Shown here: piece after piece, positions 26,394 to 35,982 of the stretch
How the letters are laid out: each line of letters opens with the position of its first letter
How positions within the stretch are numbered: position 1 is the first letter of the stretch
NCBI GenBank assembly: GCA_045106735.1
Contig: JBGCEZ010000040.1
Span: 1 to 64,000 of the forward strand
Length of the DNA stretch: 64,000 bases
Source of the DNA: JBGCEZ01 sp045106735
GTDB lineage: Bacteria; Planctomycetota; Phycisphaerae; Phycisphaerales; SM1A02
Direction of reading: 5' to 3'
Position numbers and translations under genes: made by a program
Notes under the pieces: generated by a model
The model's input: only the letters and a program-made list of their open reading frames with translations
What the model was told of the DNA's origin: nothing
Database searches by the model: none

Positions 26394-27587
26394 ATGGCCG
26401 CTCCCGTGATCCTCGCTGCCCGCCGCACCCCCATCGGCCGCTTCCTCGGAGGCTTCACCCGCGTTTCGTCGCCGGTCCTCGGGGCCCACGCGATCAAGGC
26501 CGTTCTGGCCGACGTTCCGGCCGCCGCCGACCACGTCGACGAGTGCATCATGGGCTGCGTGCTGCAGGCGGGCCTGGGTCAGAACCCGGCCCGGCAAGCC
26601 GGACTCGGCGCCGGCCTTCCGCACACGCTCAGCGCCCAGACGATCAACAAGGTCTGCGGCTCCGGCCTGCAGGCGGTGATGCTCGCGGCCCAGTCGATCA
26701 AGGCTGGCGACAACGATCTGGTCGTGGCCGGCGGCATGGAAAACATGTCCGCCGCCCCGCACATGGCCAGCGTCCGCGGCGGGCTCAAGTTCGGCGACGG
26801 TGCCCTCGTCGACCACATGCAGTTCGACGGCCTGACCTGCGCGTTCGAGAAGTGGGCCATGGGCTGCGCGGCCGATCACATCGCCGAATCCGGCAAGATC
26901 AGCCGCGAAGAGCAGGATCGCTACGCCGCCCAGTCGCACCAGCGAGCCGCCGCGGCCACCGAAAACGGCTGGTTTGACGCCGAAATCGCGCCGCTGACCG
27001 GTGAGCAGGTCGGCAACCGCAAGGATCCCTCGGCCGCCGGCGGCGTGTCGCGGGACGAAGGCATCCGCGGCGATTCGACGGCCGAGGGCCTGGCCCGGCT
27101 GCGCCCGGCATTCGGCAAGGAAGGTTCGGTCACCGCCGGCAATGCGTCGCAGATCAGCGACGGCGCCGCCGCGGTGATCGTGGCCAGCGAGGAGAAGGCG
27201 GCGGCCATCGGCGCGGCCCCGATCGCCCGGATCAAGGACTACTACACCTCCGGCGTCGCCCCCAAGGACATCTTCCACGCCCCGGCCCTTGGCCTTCAGG
27301 CGATCTTCGAACGCAACGGCATCGGCCCGGCCGACGTCGATCTGGTGGAGCTCAACGAGGCGTTCGCCGCCCAGGTGCTCGAGAACATCCAGCACGTCGG
27401 CATCGGCGAGGACAAGCTCAATGTGTGCGGTGGCGGCGTGGCCCTTGGGCACCCGATCGGCGCGTCCGGCGCTCGCGTCCTGACCACGCTGGTGCACCAG
27501 CTCAAGCGAACCGGCGGCAAGACCGGCGTGGCCAGCCTCTGCCTTGGCGGCGGCAACTCGGTCACGATGCTGATCGAAATGGCCTGA
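26394..27587 (+). CDS. acetyl-CoA C-acetyltransferase (thiolase)
   Basis: A 397-residue degradative/biosynthetic thiolase that condenses two acetyl-CoA to acetoacetyl-CoA or cleaves 3-ketoacyl-CoA. Nucleophilic Cys about 88 is in NKVCGSGLQAV, the catalytic His is in GGGVALGHPIGASGAR, and the second Cys is in SLCLGGGNSV. VAGGMENMS and the loop residues are intact. The ATG at 26394 follows GGAAGGA, which fixes the start although the frame is open for 1.8 kb further upstream. The biosynthetic-type length and motifs suit a PhaA/AtoB-like role; there are no linked reductase genes to settle it. Confidence 0.95.
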   Translation: MAAPVILAARRTPIGRFLGGFTRVSSPVLGAHAIKAVLADVPAAADHVDECIMGCVLQAGLGQNPARQAGLGAGLPHTLSAQTINKVCGSGLQAVMLAAQSIKAGDNDLVVAGGMENMSAAPHMASVRGGLKFGDGALVDHMQFDGLTCAFEKWAMGCAADHIAESGKISREEQDRYAAQSHQRAAAATENGWFDAEIAPLTGEQVGNRKDPSAAGGVSRDEGIRGDSTAEGLARLRPAFGKEGSVTAGNASQISDGAAAVIVASEEKAAAIGAAPIARIKDYYTSGVAPKDIFHAPALGLQAIFERNGIGPADVDLVELNEAFAAQVLENIQHVGIGEDKLNVCGGGVALGHPIGASGARVLTTLVHQLKRTGGKTGVASLCLGGGNSVTMLIEMA

Positions 27588-27625
27588 TCGTTTCGTCTCG
27601 CCGCTCGCCGAATTCCGGCGACGAG

Positions 27626-27665
27626 TGGCGACGATTGGCGACGGCTGGCGACGGCTGGCAACCAC
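27626..27665. repeat. 10-bp tandem repeat TGGCGACGGC, four copies
   Basis: Four 10-base units (TGGCGACGAT, TGGCGACGGC, TGGCGACGGC, TGGCAACCAC) lie between the thiolase stop and its terminator hairpin. Confidence 0.8.
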
Positions 27666-27686
27666 GACTGCCCATTCGACCCACCG

Positions 27687-27722
27687 CGGCCGCCCGTCCC
27701 GTTGCATCGGGGCGGGCGGCCG
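27687..27722 (+). terminator. terminator hairpin downstream of thiolase
   Basis: A 15-bp stem CGGCCGCCCGTCCCG / CGGGGCGGGCGGCCG with one T-G wobble and a TTGCAT loop, followed by TTGTCGTT. The T tract is interrupted, so termination may be partial. Confidence 0.7.
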
Positions 27723-27856
27723 TTGTCGTTGGCCGCTTGCTCCCCCGCCGCCCCGCCGCGACACTGCGGGCGCCCGACGCTCCCGGCCGGGCACCTGTTC
27801 TTCTTCTTCGGGTGCGTCGCCGCCCGAATCCCGCCCGAGTCTGGCACGAGCATCGC

Positions 27857-29209
27857 ATGAACATTGTCATCTGCGGTGCCGGCGAGATCGGATCACACGC
27901 GGCGGAAATCCTGTCCACCGGAAGTGCGTCGATCACCGTCATCGACACGGATGCCGAACGCCTGCGGCGCATCGAAGACGACATGGACGTGGCCACGGTG
28001 CTGGGAAACGCCGCCCAGGCCGACGTCTTGAGCATGGCCGGCGTCGCCGGGGCGGATCTGCTCCTGGCCGCGACGGATCAAGACGAAGTGAACCTGCTGT
28101 GCGCGGCGGTCGGACGCCAGCTCGGTGCCCGGCGGTCCGTGGCCCGCGTGCACCGCGGCGCGTTCTTTCAGCACAAGAAGCTGGACTACACCGCCGGCCT
28201 CGGCATCGACAAGTTGATCTGTCCGGAGTTCGCCACGGCGGCGGCGATCGCCCGAACCCTGCGCAACCCCGGGGCGATGGCCATTGAGAATTTCGGACGC
28301 GGCCGCATCGAGATGCAAGAGTTCCTCGCCGGCGGCGGCTCGGCGATCGGCCAACGCTTGGTTGATGTCCGCATGCCCCCGGGCGCCCGTCTGGCCCTGA
28401 TTCGCCGGCGCGAAGAAGCCTTCGTGCCCGCGGCCCACAGTGTGGTGGTGGAAGGCGATTCGATCATCCTCGTCGGCAACCAAGAAGTCTTCGCCGACGC
28501 GTGCAAACGATTCCGCAACGAGAAGCTCCCGCGACGCCGCGTCGTCATCATGGGCGGCCCGCCCATGGCCGTCTGGCTGTGCCGCTCGCTGCGGGACCGC
28601 CGCTTTTCGATCCGCCTGTTTGAGACCGATCGGGTCCGCGCCGAGGAACTGGCCGAGAAACTCGACTGGGTCACGGTCATCAATGCCGACCCCACCGACC
28701 GCGGCGTCTTCGACGAAGAGAACCTCGCCAACGCCGACATCTTCATCAGCCTGCTCGACTCTGACGAAGCGAACATCATCGCCGGCGTGCTGGCCAAGAC
28801 CCGCGGCGTTGACCGGGTGGTCACCGTCGTTCAGAAGCTGAAGTACCTCGACGTCGTCTTCGATATTGGCGTCGACCACGCATTCTGCACACGCCAGGCC
28901 GCCGGCGAAGAACTTGAAGCCCTGCTCGACGCCCGCGACGTTCGCCCGCTCGGCTCGCTCGCCCAGGGCAACGTGGATGTGTTGCAAGTCCGCGTCCAGG
29001 CCGATTCGCCGGTGGTGGGCCGGGCCCTGCGAGACCTGCCGCTCAGTCCCGACTGGGTGGTCGCGGCAATCAGCCGCGATGGCGAAGCATTCGTACCGGG
29101 GGCCGACGACGTGTTCGCGAAGAACGACGAAGTGATGGTCGCGGGCCGGCACGGCAAGGAATCCGCCGCCCGGTTGGAAGCGATCTTTGCGGTCGAGATT
29201 CCCGAGTGA
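27857..29209 (+). CDS. trkA: Trk system potassium uptake regulatory subunit TrkA
   Basis: A 450-residue cytoplasmic NAD(H)-binding ring subunit that gates TrkH. It is a tandem of two RCK units: Rossmann motifs ICGAGEIGSHAAEIL with the NAD-binding acid in VIDTDAERL (residues 4-40), and a second, weaker site VVIMGGPPMAVWLCRSL (about 231), where the glycine pattern is GGPPMA rather than GxGxxG. Each unit is followed by a TrkA-C domain (LVDVRMPPGARLALIRR; RALRDLPLSPDWVVAAISR). The gene overlaps trkH by 4 bases (GTGA), so the two are coupled. Confidence 0.95.
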   Translation: MNIVICGAGEIGSHAAEILSTGSASITVIDTDAERLRRIEDDMDVATVLGNAAQADVLSMAGVAGADLLLAATDQDEVNLLCAAVGRQLGARRSVARVHRGAFFQHKKLDYTAGLGIDKLICPEFATAAAIARTLRNPGAMAIENFGRGRIEMQEFLAGGGSAIGQRLVDVRMPPGARLALIRRREEAFVPAAHSVVVEGDSIILVGNQEVFADACKRFRNEKLPRRRVVIMGGPPMAVWLCRSLRDRRFSIRLFETDRVRAEELAEKLDWVTVINADPTDRGVFDEENLANADIFISLLDSDEANIIAGVLAKTRGVDRVVTVVQKLKYLDVVFDIGVDHAFCTRQAAGEELEALLDARDVRPLGSLAQGNVDVLQVRVQADSPVVGRALRDLPLSPDWVVAAISRDGEAFVPGADDVFAKNDEVMVAGRHGKESAARLEAIFAVEIPE

Positions 29210-30753
29210 ACCACCGCTTCGTCGTCAACCAACTCGGACTCCTCCTGCTCGCCCTGGCCGTCGGCTTCGTCGGGCTGGCCATCTTCGGCCTGGCGCAGTA
29301 CCGATTCTTTGATGGCGGCGCGAACGAAATCGCGTCGGCCGCGGCGATGGGCATTTCGGCGGTGGTTGGCGCGATCATCGGCGGCGGTTGCCGTTTCGCC
29401 ACGCGTGGGTGCACGCGTCGGCTGGGACGCCGCGAAGCGTTACTGCTCGTCGGCCTGACGTGGGTGATCGGCGGCGCTTTGGCCGCCCTGCCCTACCGGC
29501 TGTGGTCGGAACTGCACCGCGGTTTGTCGGCCGATCATCCGTTTCACTCCTTTGCCGACTGCTACTTCGAATCGATCAGCGGCCTGACCACCACCGGGGC
29601 GACGGTGCTGTCGGCGATCGGAGAACTGCCCGCGAGCCTGCTGCTCTGGCGCTCGATCACGCACTGGCTCGGGGGGCTGGGCATCGTCGTGCTCTTCGTG
29701 GCCGTGCTCCCGAGTCTCGGCACTGGCGGCAAACGGCTCTTCCGCGTGGAAGCTCCGGGACCGCGGCACGAAGGCGTGAAACCGCACATCGGCGAAACCA
29801 GCCGGATCCTCTGGTTGCTGTACCTCGGCCTGACCGCCGCGTGCCTGATCGGCTACCGGGTCTTCGGCATGTCGTGGTTCGACGCCACCTGCCACGCGTT
29901 CAGCACGCTCTCGACCGGCGGTTTGTCCACCCGCGACGCGTCGCTCGGCCACTGGAACAGCCTGGGGATCGATCTCGTGGCCATGGTCTTCATGCTGGCC
30001 GCCGGTCTGAATTTCGCCCTCTACTACCACGCGACCAAGGGCCGGTGGAAGCCGATCTGGCGAGACGTTGAACTGCGCGTTTACCTGATCAGCAAGCTCG
30101 GCGTCATCCTTCTGCTGATGCCCGGGCTGATGGGCCGCACGATCCAATTGACCAACGGCGAGACCGTCGAGGGGACCTTCGGAACCGCGCTGCGGCACGC
30201 ATCGTTCGCCACCGCGAGCATGCACACCGGCACCGGATTCGGCATCGGCGACTATGAGGCCTGGTCCACCCTGTCCCAGATCCTGCTCGTGGGGCTCATG
30301 TTCATCGGCGGATGCGCCGGATCGACGGCCGGCGGCATCAAGGTCGTGCGCTTCTGGGTGGCCATCAAGATCATGGCCGCCGAACTCGAAAAAGCCTTTC
30401 GGCCGGACGTCGTGCGCCCGCTGCGCGTGGGCGGGGCGACGATCGATCCGCAGATGAAGATCGCCGTCCTGACGTTCTTGATTGGCTTTGTCGTGGTGCT
30501 GATTGGCGGCGCCGCGGCCATCGGGCTGCTGGAAAGCGGCGACGAACGGGCCGACGTGACGACGTCACTGACCGCATCGCTGGCCTGCATCGCCAACGTC
30601 GGACCGGGCCTTGGTTTCGTCGGCCCCACCGACAACTTCGGTTGGTTCAGCGGACCGAGCAAGTACGTGCTGAGCCTCTTGATGGTCCTCGGCCGTCTCG
30701 AGTTCTTTGCCATCGTCGTGCTGTTCACCCCGCGATTCTGGCGCGGCGACTGA
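29206..30753 (+). CDS. trkH: Trk potassium transporter membrane subunit TrkH
   Basis: A 515-residue channel-like potassium transporter of the inner membrane. The four pore loops of the pseudo-tetramer are visible: SISGLTTTGATV, AFSTLSTGGLS, ASMHTGTGFG and ACIANVGPGLG, with the single conserved Gly of each filter. Helices between them match the family (WRSITHWLGGLGIVVLFVAVLPSLG; MFIGGCAGSTAGGIKVVR). It starts with GTG inside the trkA stop. Together with TrkA it should import K+ for turgor and pH control. Confidence 0.96.
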   Translation: MNHRFVVNQLGLLLLALAVGFVGLAIFGLAQYRFFDGGANEIASAAAMGISAVVGAIIGGGCRFATRGCTRRLGRREALLLVGLTWVIGGALAALPYRLWSELHRGLSADHPFHSFADCYFESISGLTTTGATVLSAIGELPASLLLWRSITHWLGGLGIVVLFVAVLPSLGTGGKRLFRVEAPGPRHEGVKPHIGETSRILWLLYLGLTAACLIGYRVFGMSWFDATCHAFSTLSTGGLSTRDASLGHWNSLGIDLVAMVFMLAAGLNFALYYHATKGRWKPIWRDVELRVYLISKLGVILLLMPGLMGRTIQLTNGETVEGTFGTALRHASFATASMHTGTGFGIGDYEAWSTLSQILLVGLMFIGGCAGSTAGGIKVVRFWVAIKIMAAELEKAFRPDVVRPLRVGGATIDPQMKIAVLTFLIGFVVVLIGGAAAIGLLESGDERADVTTSLTASLACIANVGPGLGFVGPTDNFGWFSGPSKYVLSLLMVLGRLEFFAIVVLFTPRFWRGD

Positions 30754-30946
30754 TGCGATTCTGTCGAGCCGCGCATCGCCTGCGCCGCCTCTGACGCTCA
30801 GCATCCCGAGTATTTTCGGACCCGCATCCGATTGCGCCTCCCGCGAAGTGGACGGCGAAGGCCCAGGCGATCGATACCCCACCAGCGGGTCAGCGATCGT
30901 ATCCCTGGCCCCTCGCTCATCATGCCGACCGCGGAGTGCAACGCTC

Positions 30947-32371
30947 ATGGCCACGACCAACAAGCCAGTACGACCGTTCGGCCCCGCAGAATCAGAAGAC
31001 CTCGTGAACCGGGTCATGCCGACGATCCCCCAATCGGCCATGTCCACGTCGGCCCCGCCCAAGCCCGCGTCCGATCCGTCGACGGCCCCGGCAAACGACT
31101 CTCCGGAGCGACGAACCGCCAAGACGTTCCTCGCCCGCGGGCCTCGCCCGGAGACGGGCAGCCTGCGTTCGGAGAACCTGGTGGCGATCTTCATGCTGGC
31201 CACCCGACTCCACGAGGACGGCCACCTGGGCCAGGCGGCAGAGCTCTACACCCAAGTCATGGAAGCCGACGCGTCGTTCGTGGAAGCCCGGCATCTCTAC
31301 GGCCTGCTGCTCGCCCAGCGCGGCGACCACGCGGGGGCGGCGGTGCAACTCGAATCCGTCGTCCGCGATCAGCCGACCAATGAGCACCTCCGCGAGCTTG
31401 GCGAGGTGTACTGCGCATTGGAACGCTGGGACCGCGCGGTCCGGCAGTTCTCGATGGCCCTGGAAGCAAATCCGGCTGACATGGACGCCATGCGCAATCT
31501 TGGCCATGCCCGGTACGCGCAGGATCGCTTTGCCGATGCCGCCCGCGCCTACCGCCACGCCTTGCAGGCACGGTCGACGGACCCGAGAACCTGGGCCGCG
31601 CTCGGATTCTCGCTCGCCCACCTCGGCCACATCAACGAAGCACGCAGCGCCTTTGGCGTGGCCATCGAGCAAGATCCGTCGGACGATGAGTCCCGTCACA
31701 TGCACTCTGCCTTGGCCGGTGAAGTTCCACGGGCCGCACCGGAGTCCTACGTTGCCGCGCTCTTCGATCGCTACGCCACGCGATTCGAACGGCACCTGGT
31801 CGAAGGACTCGGGTACCGCGTGCCGGAGCAGCTCCGAGCCCTTGTGGACGAAGTGCAAGTCTCCATTTCTCGGCCCCACTCACTCGACATCCTGGACCTT
31901 GGCTGCGGGACGGGACTGACCGGCGCGGCGTTCGCCGATTGCGCGGCCCGCTGCGTGGGCGTCGACGTGTCGACCGAAATGATCGAGCTGTGCCGGAACC
32001 GCGAGCCGTACACCGAGGTGGAGGCGATGGGCATCCGGCCGTGGCTCCGCGCGGCCATCGAACGCGGCGAGCAGTTCGATCTGATCCTGGCCGGGGACGT
32101 CCTGATCTACGTCGGCGACGTTGATGACGTCTTCCCGATGATCCACGCGCTGCTGCGGCCCGGGGGGCTCTTTGGCTTCAGTACCGAATGTGCGCCCGGC
32201 CACGACTACCAGCTCCAAACAACCGGCCGGTTCGCTCACAGCTTGCCGTACCTGGATCGCACGACGGCCCTGGCCCAGTTCGAACTCGAGGGCCGGCGTC
32301 CGACGATCATCCGCGTCGAGCGGGACCATCCGGTGACCGGGCACCTGAGCGTCGTCCGCCGACCGGCCTGA
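30947..32371 (+). CDS. TPR-repeat SAM-dependent methyltransferase
   Basis: A 474-residue protein. After about 65 disordered residues there are six or so TPR repeats (about 70-270: LHEDGHLGQAAELYTQVMEA, VQLESVVRDQPTNEHLRELG and similar). Residues about 315-474 are a class I methyltransferase with motif I ILDLGCGTGLTG, an acidic motif II (GVDVSTEMIELC) and DLILAGDVLIYVGD. This TPR-methyltransferase architecture is common in environmental bacteria and its substrates are mostly unknown; the TPR part probably binds a protein partner. The ATG at 30947 has GGAG about 12 bases upstream. It follows trkH by 193 bases. Confidence 0.85.
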   Translation: MATTNKPVRPFGPAESEDLVNRVMPTIPQSAMSTSAPPKPASDPSTAPANDSPERRTAKTFLARGPRPETGSLRSENLVAIFMLATRLHEDGHLGQAAELYTQVMEADASFVEARHLYGLLLAQRGDHAGAAVQLESVVRDQPTNEHLRELGEVYCALERWDRAVRQFSMALEANPADMDAMRNLGHARYAQDRFADAARAYRHALQARSTDPRTWAALGFSLAHLGHINEARSAFGVAIEQDPSDDESRHMHSALAGEVPRAAPESYVAALFDRYATRFERHLVEGLGYRVPEQLRALVDEVQVSISRPHSLDILDLGCGTGLTGAAFADCAARCVGVDVSTEMIELCRNREPYTEVEAMGIRPWLRAAIERGEQFDLILAGDVLIYVGDVDDVFPMIHALLRPGGLFGFSTECAPGHDYQLQTTGRFAHSLPYLDRTTALAQFELEGRRPTIIRVERDHPVTGHLSVVRRPA

Positions 32372-32762
32372 CCGGCGACTCCCAACGTCCGACGCCCTTC
32401 TGTCCTCAGCGGCATGCACGTCCGGCGAACCGCCGCCCCCCGCCGCTCCCCCGCCCCGCCGCCCCGCGGAGGACGCTTTTCGGACCGCGGCCCAGCGGGC
32501 GGCCGGGGACGAGCCTGGGGACAAGCCCGGGGGCGAGCCCGACGACCGGGCCAAGCGCACTCGGAAATAGACGCAGGCGACCGTTCAGGCTGCCCCGACG
32601 GCCATCGGACTTGAACGTGGCGGACGGCTACAATCGTCGGCTTGCCCTCGAAGGACCGCATCCGGTCCGGCGCGATCGCCGCCGCCAGGGCTCCTGACCC
32701 GTCACCATCCCCTCCCGCGGCCCCCTGAAGGCCCACCGGGACCCCGGGGCCGACTGCCACCG
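32372..32762 (+). other. non-coding gap upstream of lepA
   Basis: About 390 bases with no gene. TACAAT at 32629-32634 is a good -10 hexamer and is the best candidate for the lepA promoter, 128 bases upstream of its start; TTGAAC lies upstream but only 12 bases away, too close for a standard -35. The remainder is GC-rich Pro/Arg-coding-like spacer. Confidence 0.4.
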
Positions 32763-34568
32763 ATGCCCATCCGCAACTTCTCGATCATCGCCCACATCGA
32801 CCACGGCAAGAGCACGCTGGCCGACCGCCTCCTGCAAATGACCAAGGCGGTTACGGCCCGTGAGGCGCGCGCCCAGATGCTCGACTCGATGGACCTCGAG
32901 CGGGAGCGCGGGATCACGATCAAGGCGTCGGCGGTGACCGTGCGCCATACCTTCGAGGGCGAGGAGTACATCCTCAACTTCATCGACACGCCGGGCCACG
33001 TCGACTTCGCCTACGAGGTGAGCCGGGCCCTGACCGCGTGCGAGGGTGCCCTGCTTGTCGTCGACTCGACCCAGGGCGTCGAAGCCCAGACCGTGGCCAA
33101 CGCGTACCTCGCGGTGGCCCAGGACCTTGAGTTGATCCCCGTCGTCAACAAGATCGACCTGCCCGCCGCTGACCCCGACAAGGTCGCGATGGAGATCGAG
33201 CAAGTCCTCGGCCTGCCGGCGGAAGACTGCATCTACTGCTCGGCCAAGAGCGGCAAGGGCATCGTTGAACTGCTCGACGCGATCTGCGAAAAGCTGCCGG
33301 CGCCGCGCGAGCCCGTCGTGAAGCAGACCCGGGCGCTCATCTTCGACAGCCACTACGACGAGTACCGCGGGGTCGTCGTGTACTTCCGCCTCTTCGACGG
33401 GCACCTGAACATCGGCGATCGCATCCGCATGATGGGGACCGGCAACACGTTCACCATCACCGAACTCGGCCGCTACACGCCCCACCCCGAGAAGATGAAG
33501 TCGATGGGTCCGGCCGACGTGGGCTACATGGTCGCGGCGATCAAGACGCTCGGCGACGTGCGCGTCGGTGACACCATCACCCTTGACGGCGACCCGGCGG
33601 CCGAAGCCCTTCCCGGCTACGAAGAGCCGCAGCAGATGGTGTTCTGCGATTTCTATCCTTCGAGCCTGGGCGATGGCGGCAAGAAGGGCGACTTTGAATC
33701 GCTGCGCGAGGCGATCGAAAAGCTCAGCCTCAACGACGCGAGCTTCACGTTCGAGGTCAATCACTCCGAGGCCCTCGGCTTTGGATTCCGGTGCGGCTTC
33801 CTGGGCCTGCTGCACATGGAGATCGTGCAGGAACGACTCGAACGCGAAGGCAAGGTCGAGATCGTCCAGACCGCGCCGACGGTCAGCTACGAAGTCGTCA
33901 TGACCGACGGCACGATGCGGGAGATCCACAACCCCGCCGACCTTCCGGACGCCGGAATGATCACGGAGATTCGCGAGCCGATCGTGAAGATCGAAATCAT
34001 CTGCCCGAACGAGAACATCGGCGACCTGATGCAGCTCTGCGACGGGCGGCGTGGCATCTTCCAATCGCAGCAGTACCTCAGTGAAGGCCGCCAGATCCTG
34101 ACGTACGAGTTGCCGCTGGCCGAAATCATCTACGACTTCTACGACAAGTTGAAGTCGATCACCCGCGGCTACGGCACGATGGACTACGAGATCATCGGCA
34201 ACCGCAGTGACCGCTTGGCCAAGGTGAACATCCTGATCAATGGCGAGGTGGTTGAAGCCCTGAGCCTGATCTGCCACAAGGACACCGCGGACAAACGCGG
34301 TCGCCTCATCCTGCAGAAACTCCGCAAGCAGATCGATCGGCACCAGTTCGAGATTCCGCTGCAGGCGGCCATCGGCGGCAAGGTCATTGCCCGCGAGACC
34401 ATCAAGGCGATGCGAAAGAACGTGACGGCCAAGTGCTACGGCGGCGACATCAGCCGCAAGCGCAAGCTGCTCGAGAAGCAGAAGGAAGGCAAGAAGCGGA
34501 TGAAGACCGTCGGCTCGGTCAACATCCCCCAGGAAGCCTTCATGGCGGTGCTCGAAGCCGACGAATGA
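32763..34568 (+). CDS. lepA: elongation factor 4 (ribosome back-translocase)
   Basis: A 601-residue translational GTPase that acts on stalled or mis-translocated ribosomes. G motifs are intact: AHIDHGKST (G1), RERGITIK (G2 region), DTPGHVDF (G3), NKIDLP (G4) and SAKSG (G5). The family-specific C-terminal domain is complete, including YGGDISRKRKLLEKQKEGKKRMK. Length matches E. coli LepA (599). There is little Shine-Dalgarno before the ATG. It is followed by a terminator hairpin. Confidence 0.98.
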   Translation: MPIRNFSIIAHIDHGKSTLADRLLQMTKAVTAREARAQMLDSMDLERERGITIKASAVTVRHTFEGEEYILNFIDTPGHVDFAYEVSRALTACEGALLVVDSTQGVEAQTVANAYLAVAQDLELIPVVNKIDLPAADPDKVAMEIEQVLGLPAEDCIYCSAKSGKGIVELLDAICEKLPAPREPVVKQTRALIFDSHYDEYRGVVVYFRLFDGHLNIGDRIRMMGTGNTFTITELGRYTPHPEKMKSMGPADVGYMVAAIKTLGDVRVGDTITLDGDPAAEALPGYEEPQQMVFCDFYPSSLGDGGKKGDFESLREAIEKLSLNDASFTFEVNHSEALGFGFRCGFLGLLHMEIVQERLEREGKVEIVQTAPTVSYEVVMTDGTMREIHNPADLPDAGMITEIREPIVKIEIICPNENIGDLMQLCDGRRGIFQSQQYLSEGRQILTYELPLAEIIYDFYDKLKSITRGYGTMDYEIIGNRSDRLAKVNILINGEVVEALSLICHKDTADKRGRLILQKLRKQIDRHQFEIPLQAAIGGKVIARETIKAMRKNVTAKCYGGDISRKRKLLEKQKEGKKRMKTVGSVNIPQEAFMAVLEADE

Positions 34569-34752
34569 GCGCGAACGGGCCGCGCCGCGATTCCGGCACC
34601 GGCGGCCAGAATCTGGATCTTTGGCCGCCGACGGCCGTACAAGGATCGGGGACCGTGGAATGCCCGCTCCCCCGCTGGGTCATGCATGTGGCCCTCGGTG
34701 CCCAAACCCCAGCGCCCCGGCGGCCAGTGGGCAACGTCCCGCACCGCAGCGG

Positions 34753-34789
34753 CGGACGCTTGGGCGGCAAACGGCGAACGTCCGTTTTT
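34753..34789 (+). terminator. probable lepA terminator
   Basis: CGGACG (34753-34758) pairs with CGTCCG (34779-34784) around a 20-base loop containing a second weak pairing, followed directly by TTTTT. The gap from 34569 to 34970 holds only this hairpin and the repeat array below. Confidence 0.55.
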
Positions 34790-34830
34790 CACCTTCGGAT
34801 TGGCCCACACCTGACCGCTGCAACATTTGA

Positions 34831-34886
34831 ATCATGCTGAGTCATGCCGGATCACGCTGAATCATGCTGAATCATGCTGAATCATG
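34831..34886. repeat. 10-bp tandem array ATCATGCTGA, 5.6 copies
   Basis: Units are ATCATGCTGA, GTCATGCCGG, ATCACGCTGA, ATCATGCTGA, ATCATGCTGA and a partial ATCATG. The unit is close to one helical turn, so every copy presents the same DNA face. It is 85 bases upstream of the OmpH-like gene start. Confidence 0.9.
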
Positions 34887-34970
34887 GCGCCCGAACCACG
34901 GCGAATTCGCCGTCCGCCGGTCGCCCACTCCCACGCTTCTTTCTATCCAGCCCAGCCCGGAGACCGATCC

Positions 34971-35720
34971 ATGGCCCGACCCGAACGATTCCTGCTGCAC
35001 GGCCTGATCGGCCTCTCATTGCTGCTCAACGTCATTGTCCTCGCCGGCGGTGCCGGCTCCACTGCGATGGCTCGCGCCGCCGCCTGGATGGCCGATCTCG
35101 GTCCGGCCGAGGGCCTGATCCTCACCCCGACCGGCGACGAAGCGGATGCCGCCGATGAGCTCACCGTCCGCAACCGCGACGGGCACCTGAGCTGGGGCGA
35201 GTCCGTCCACCACCGCGCCATGTCCCTGGCGACCGTCGACGACCGCAAGATCATCAGCCTGCTCATGAAGAGTGAGACGGTTGAGGACCAGCGCATTGCC
35301 CTGCGAGAAGAACTTCAGGCCCAGCAAGTCGAGTTTGAAGGCCGGCTGCAGGCGATCGCCGACACGGCCAGCCGCCTGAACCCCGAGAGCGAGGCCGACC
35401 GTCCCCAACTCGACGAGGCCTACGCCGCGTACCAGCAGGCCCAGCAGGAATTCCAGCAGTGGCAGCAGGAAGCCCGGGCCAAGGGAGACCGGCTCGAAGC
35501 CGAAGCCCTGAAGGTCGCTTACCAGCAGCTCACCGCCGCGGTCGACGTCGTTGCCGACACGAAGGACATCAACCTGGTGCTGCGGGCGATCCCCTTCACC
35601 GAGCCGTTCTCGGAAGAAGATCCCCGCGCGGTGTCGCTGAGCATGCGGATGCGGACCGCGGTCTTGGCCCCGTCGGGCCTGGACATCACCCAGGACGTGC
35701 TCGAAGAACTCGACCTCTGA
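34971..35720 (+). CDS. OmpH/Skp-like periplasmic chaperone
   Basis: A 249-residue protein with an N-terminal hydrophobic segment (about residues 7-30, LLHGLIGLSLLLNVIVLAGG), then a charged body with a long Gln/Glu/Ala-rich coiled-coil (about 100-185, AYQQAQQEFQQWQQEARAKG) and the family ending in which D(I/V)T.(E/D)VL(E/K)(E/A)L is visible as DITQDVLEELDL. Skp-type chaperones hold unfolded outer-membrane proteins in the periplasm, which fits the two porins and LpxA in the window. The N-terminal part is longer than usual and of unknown role. The start follows GGAG by 9 bases. Confidence 0.78.
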   Translation: MARPERFLLHGLIGLSLLLNVIVLAGGAGSTAMARAAAWMADLGPAEGLILTPTGDEADAADELTVRNRDGHLSWGESVHHRAMSLATVDDRKIISLLMKSETVEDQRIALREELQAQQVEFEGRLQAIADTASRLNPESEADRPQLDEAYAAYQQAQQEFQQWQQEARAKGDRLEAEALKVAYQQLTAAVDVVADTKDINLVLRAIPFTEPFSEEDPRAVSLSMRMRTAVLAPSGLDITQDVLEELDL

Positions 35721-35824
35721 GTTCGTTTCGCCGCCGTCGACGGATTGAGCGCACCCAGCCCGGGACCTGACCCGCGCGGCCGCGCTGGACGCCGCCGACC
35801 AACGCGGCACGTGCATGAAACCCG

Positions 35825-35874
35825 TGCGACCGCCCGGGGCCGGCCCATTGCCTGCCCCGGACGGTCGCATTTCT
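35825..35874 (+). terminator. intrinsic terminator after the OmpH-like gene
   Basis: TGCGACCG-C-CCGGGGC pairs with GCCCCGG-A-CGGTCGCA, a 15-bp stem with one internal mismatch and a 13-base loop, followed by TTTCT. It separates the OmpH-like gene from the truncated haemoglobin gene. Confidence 0.8.
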
Positions 35875-35982
35875 CTGCCGGGCAACGCCTCCCGGCAACC
35901 GTCTTTCGGCGGCCGTCCCTCGGCGACCGTCCCTCAATCATCGCAGTCCCACCACCGCCTTCTGGCGGCGAGGAGTTCCACC

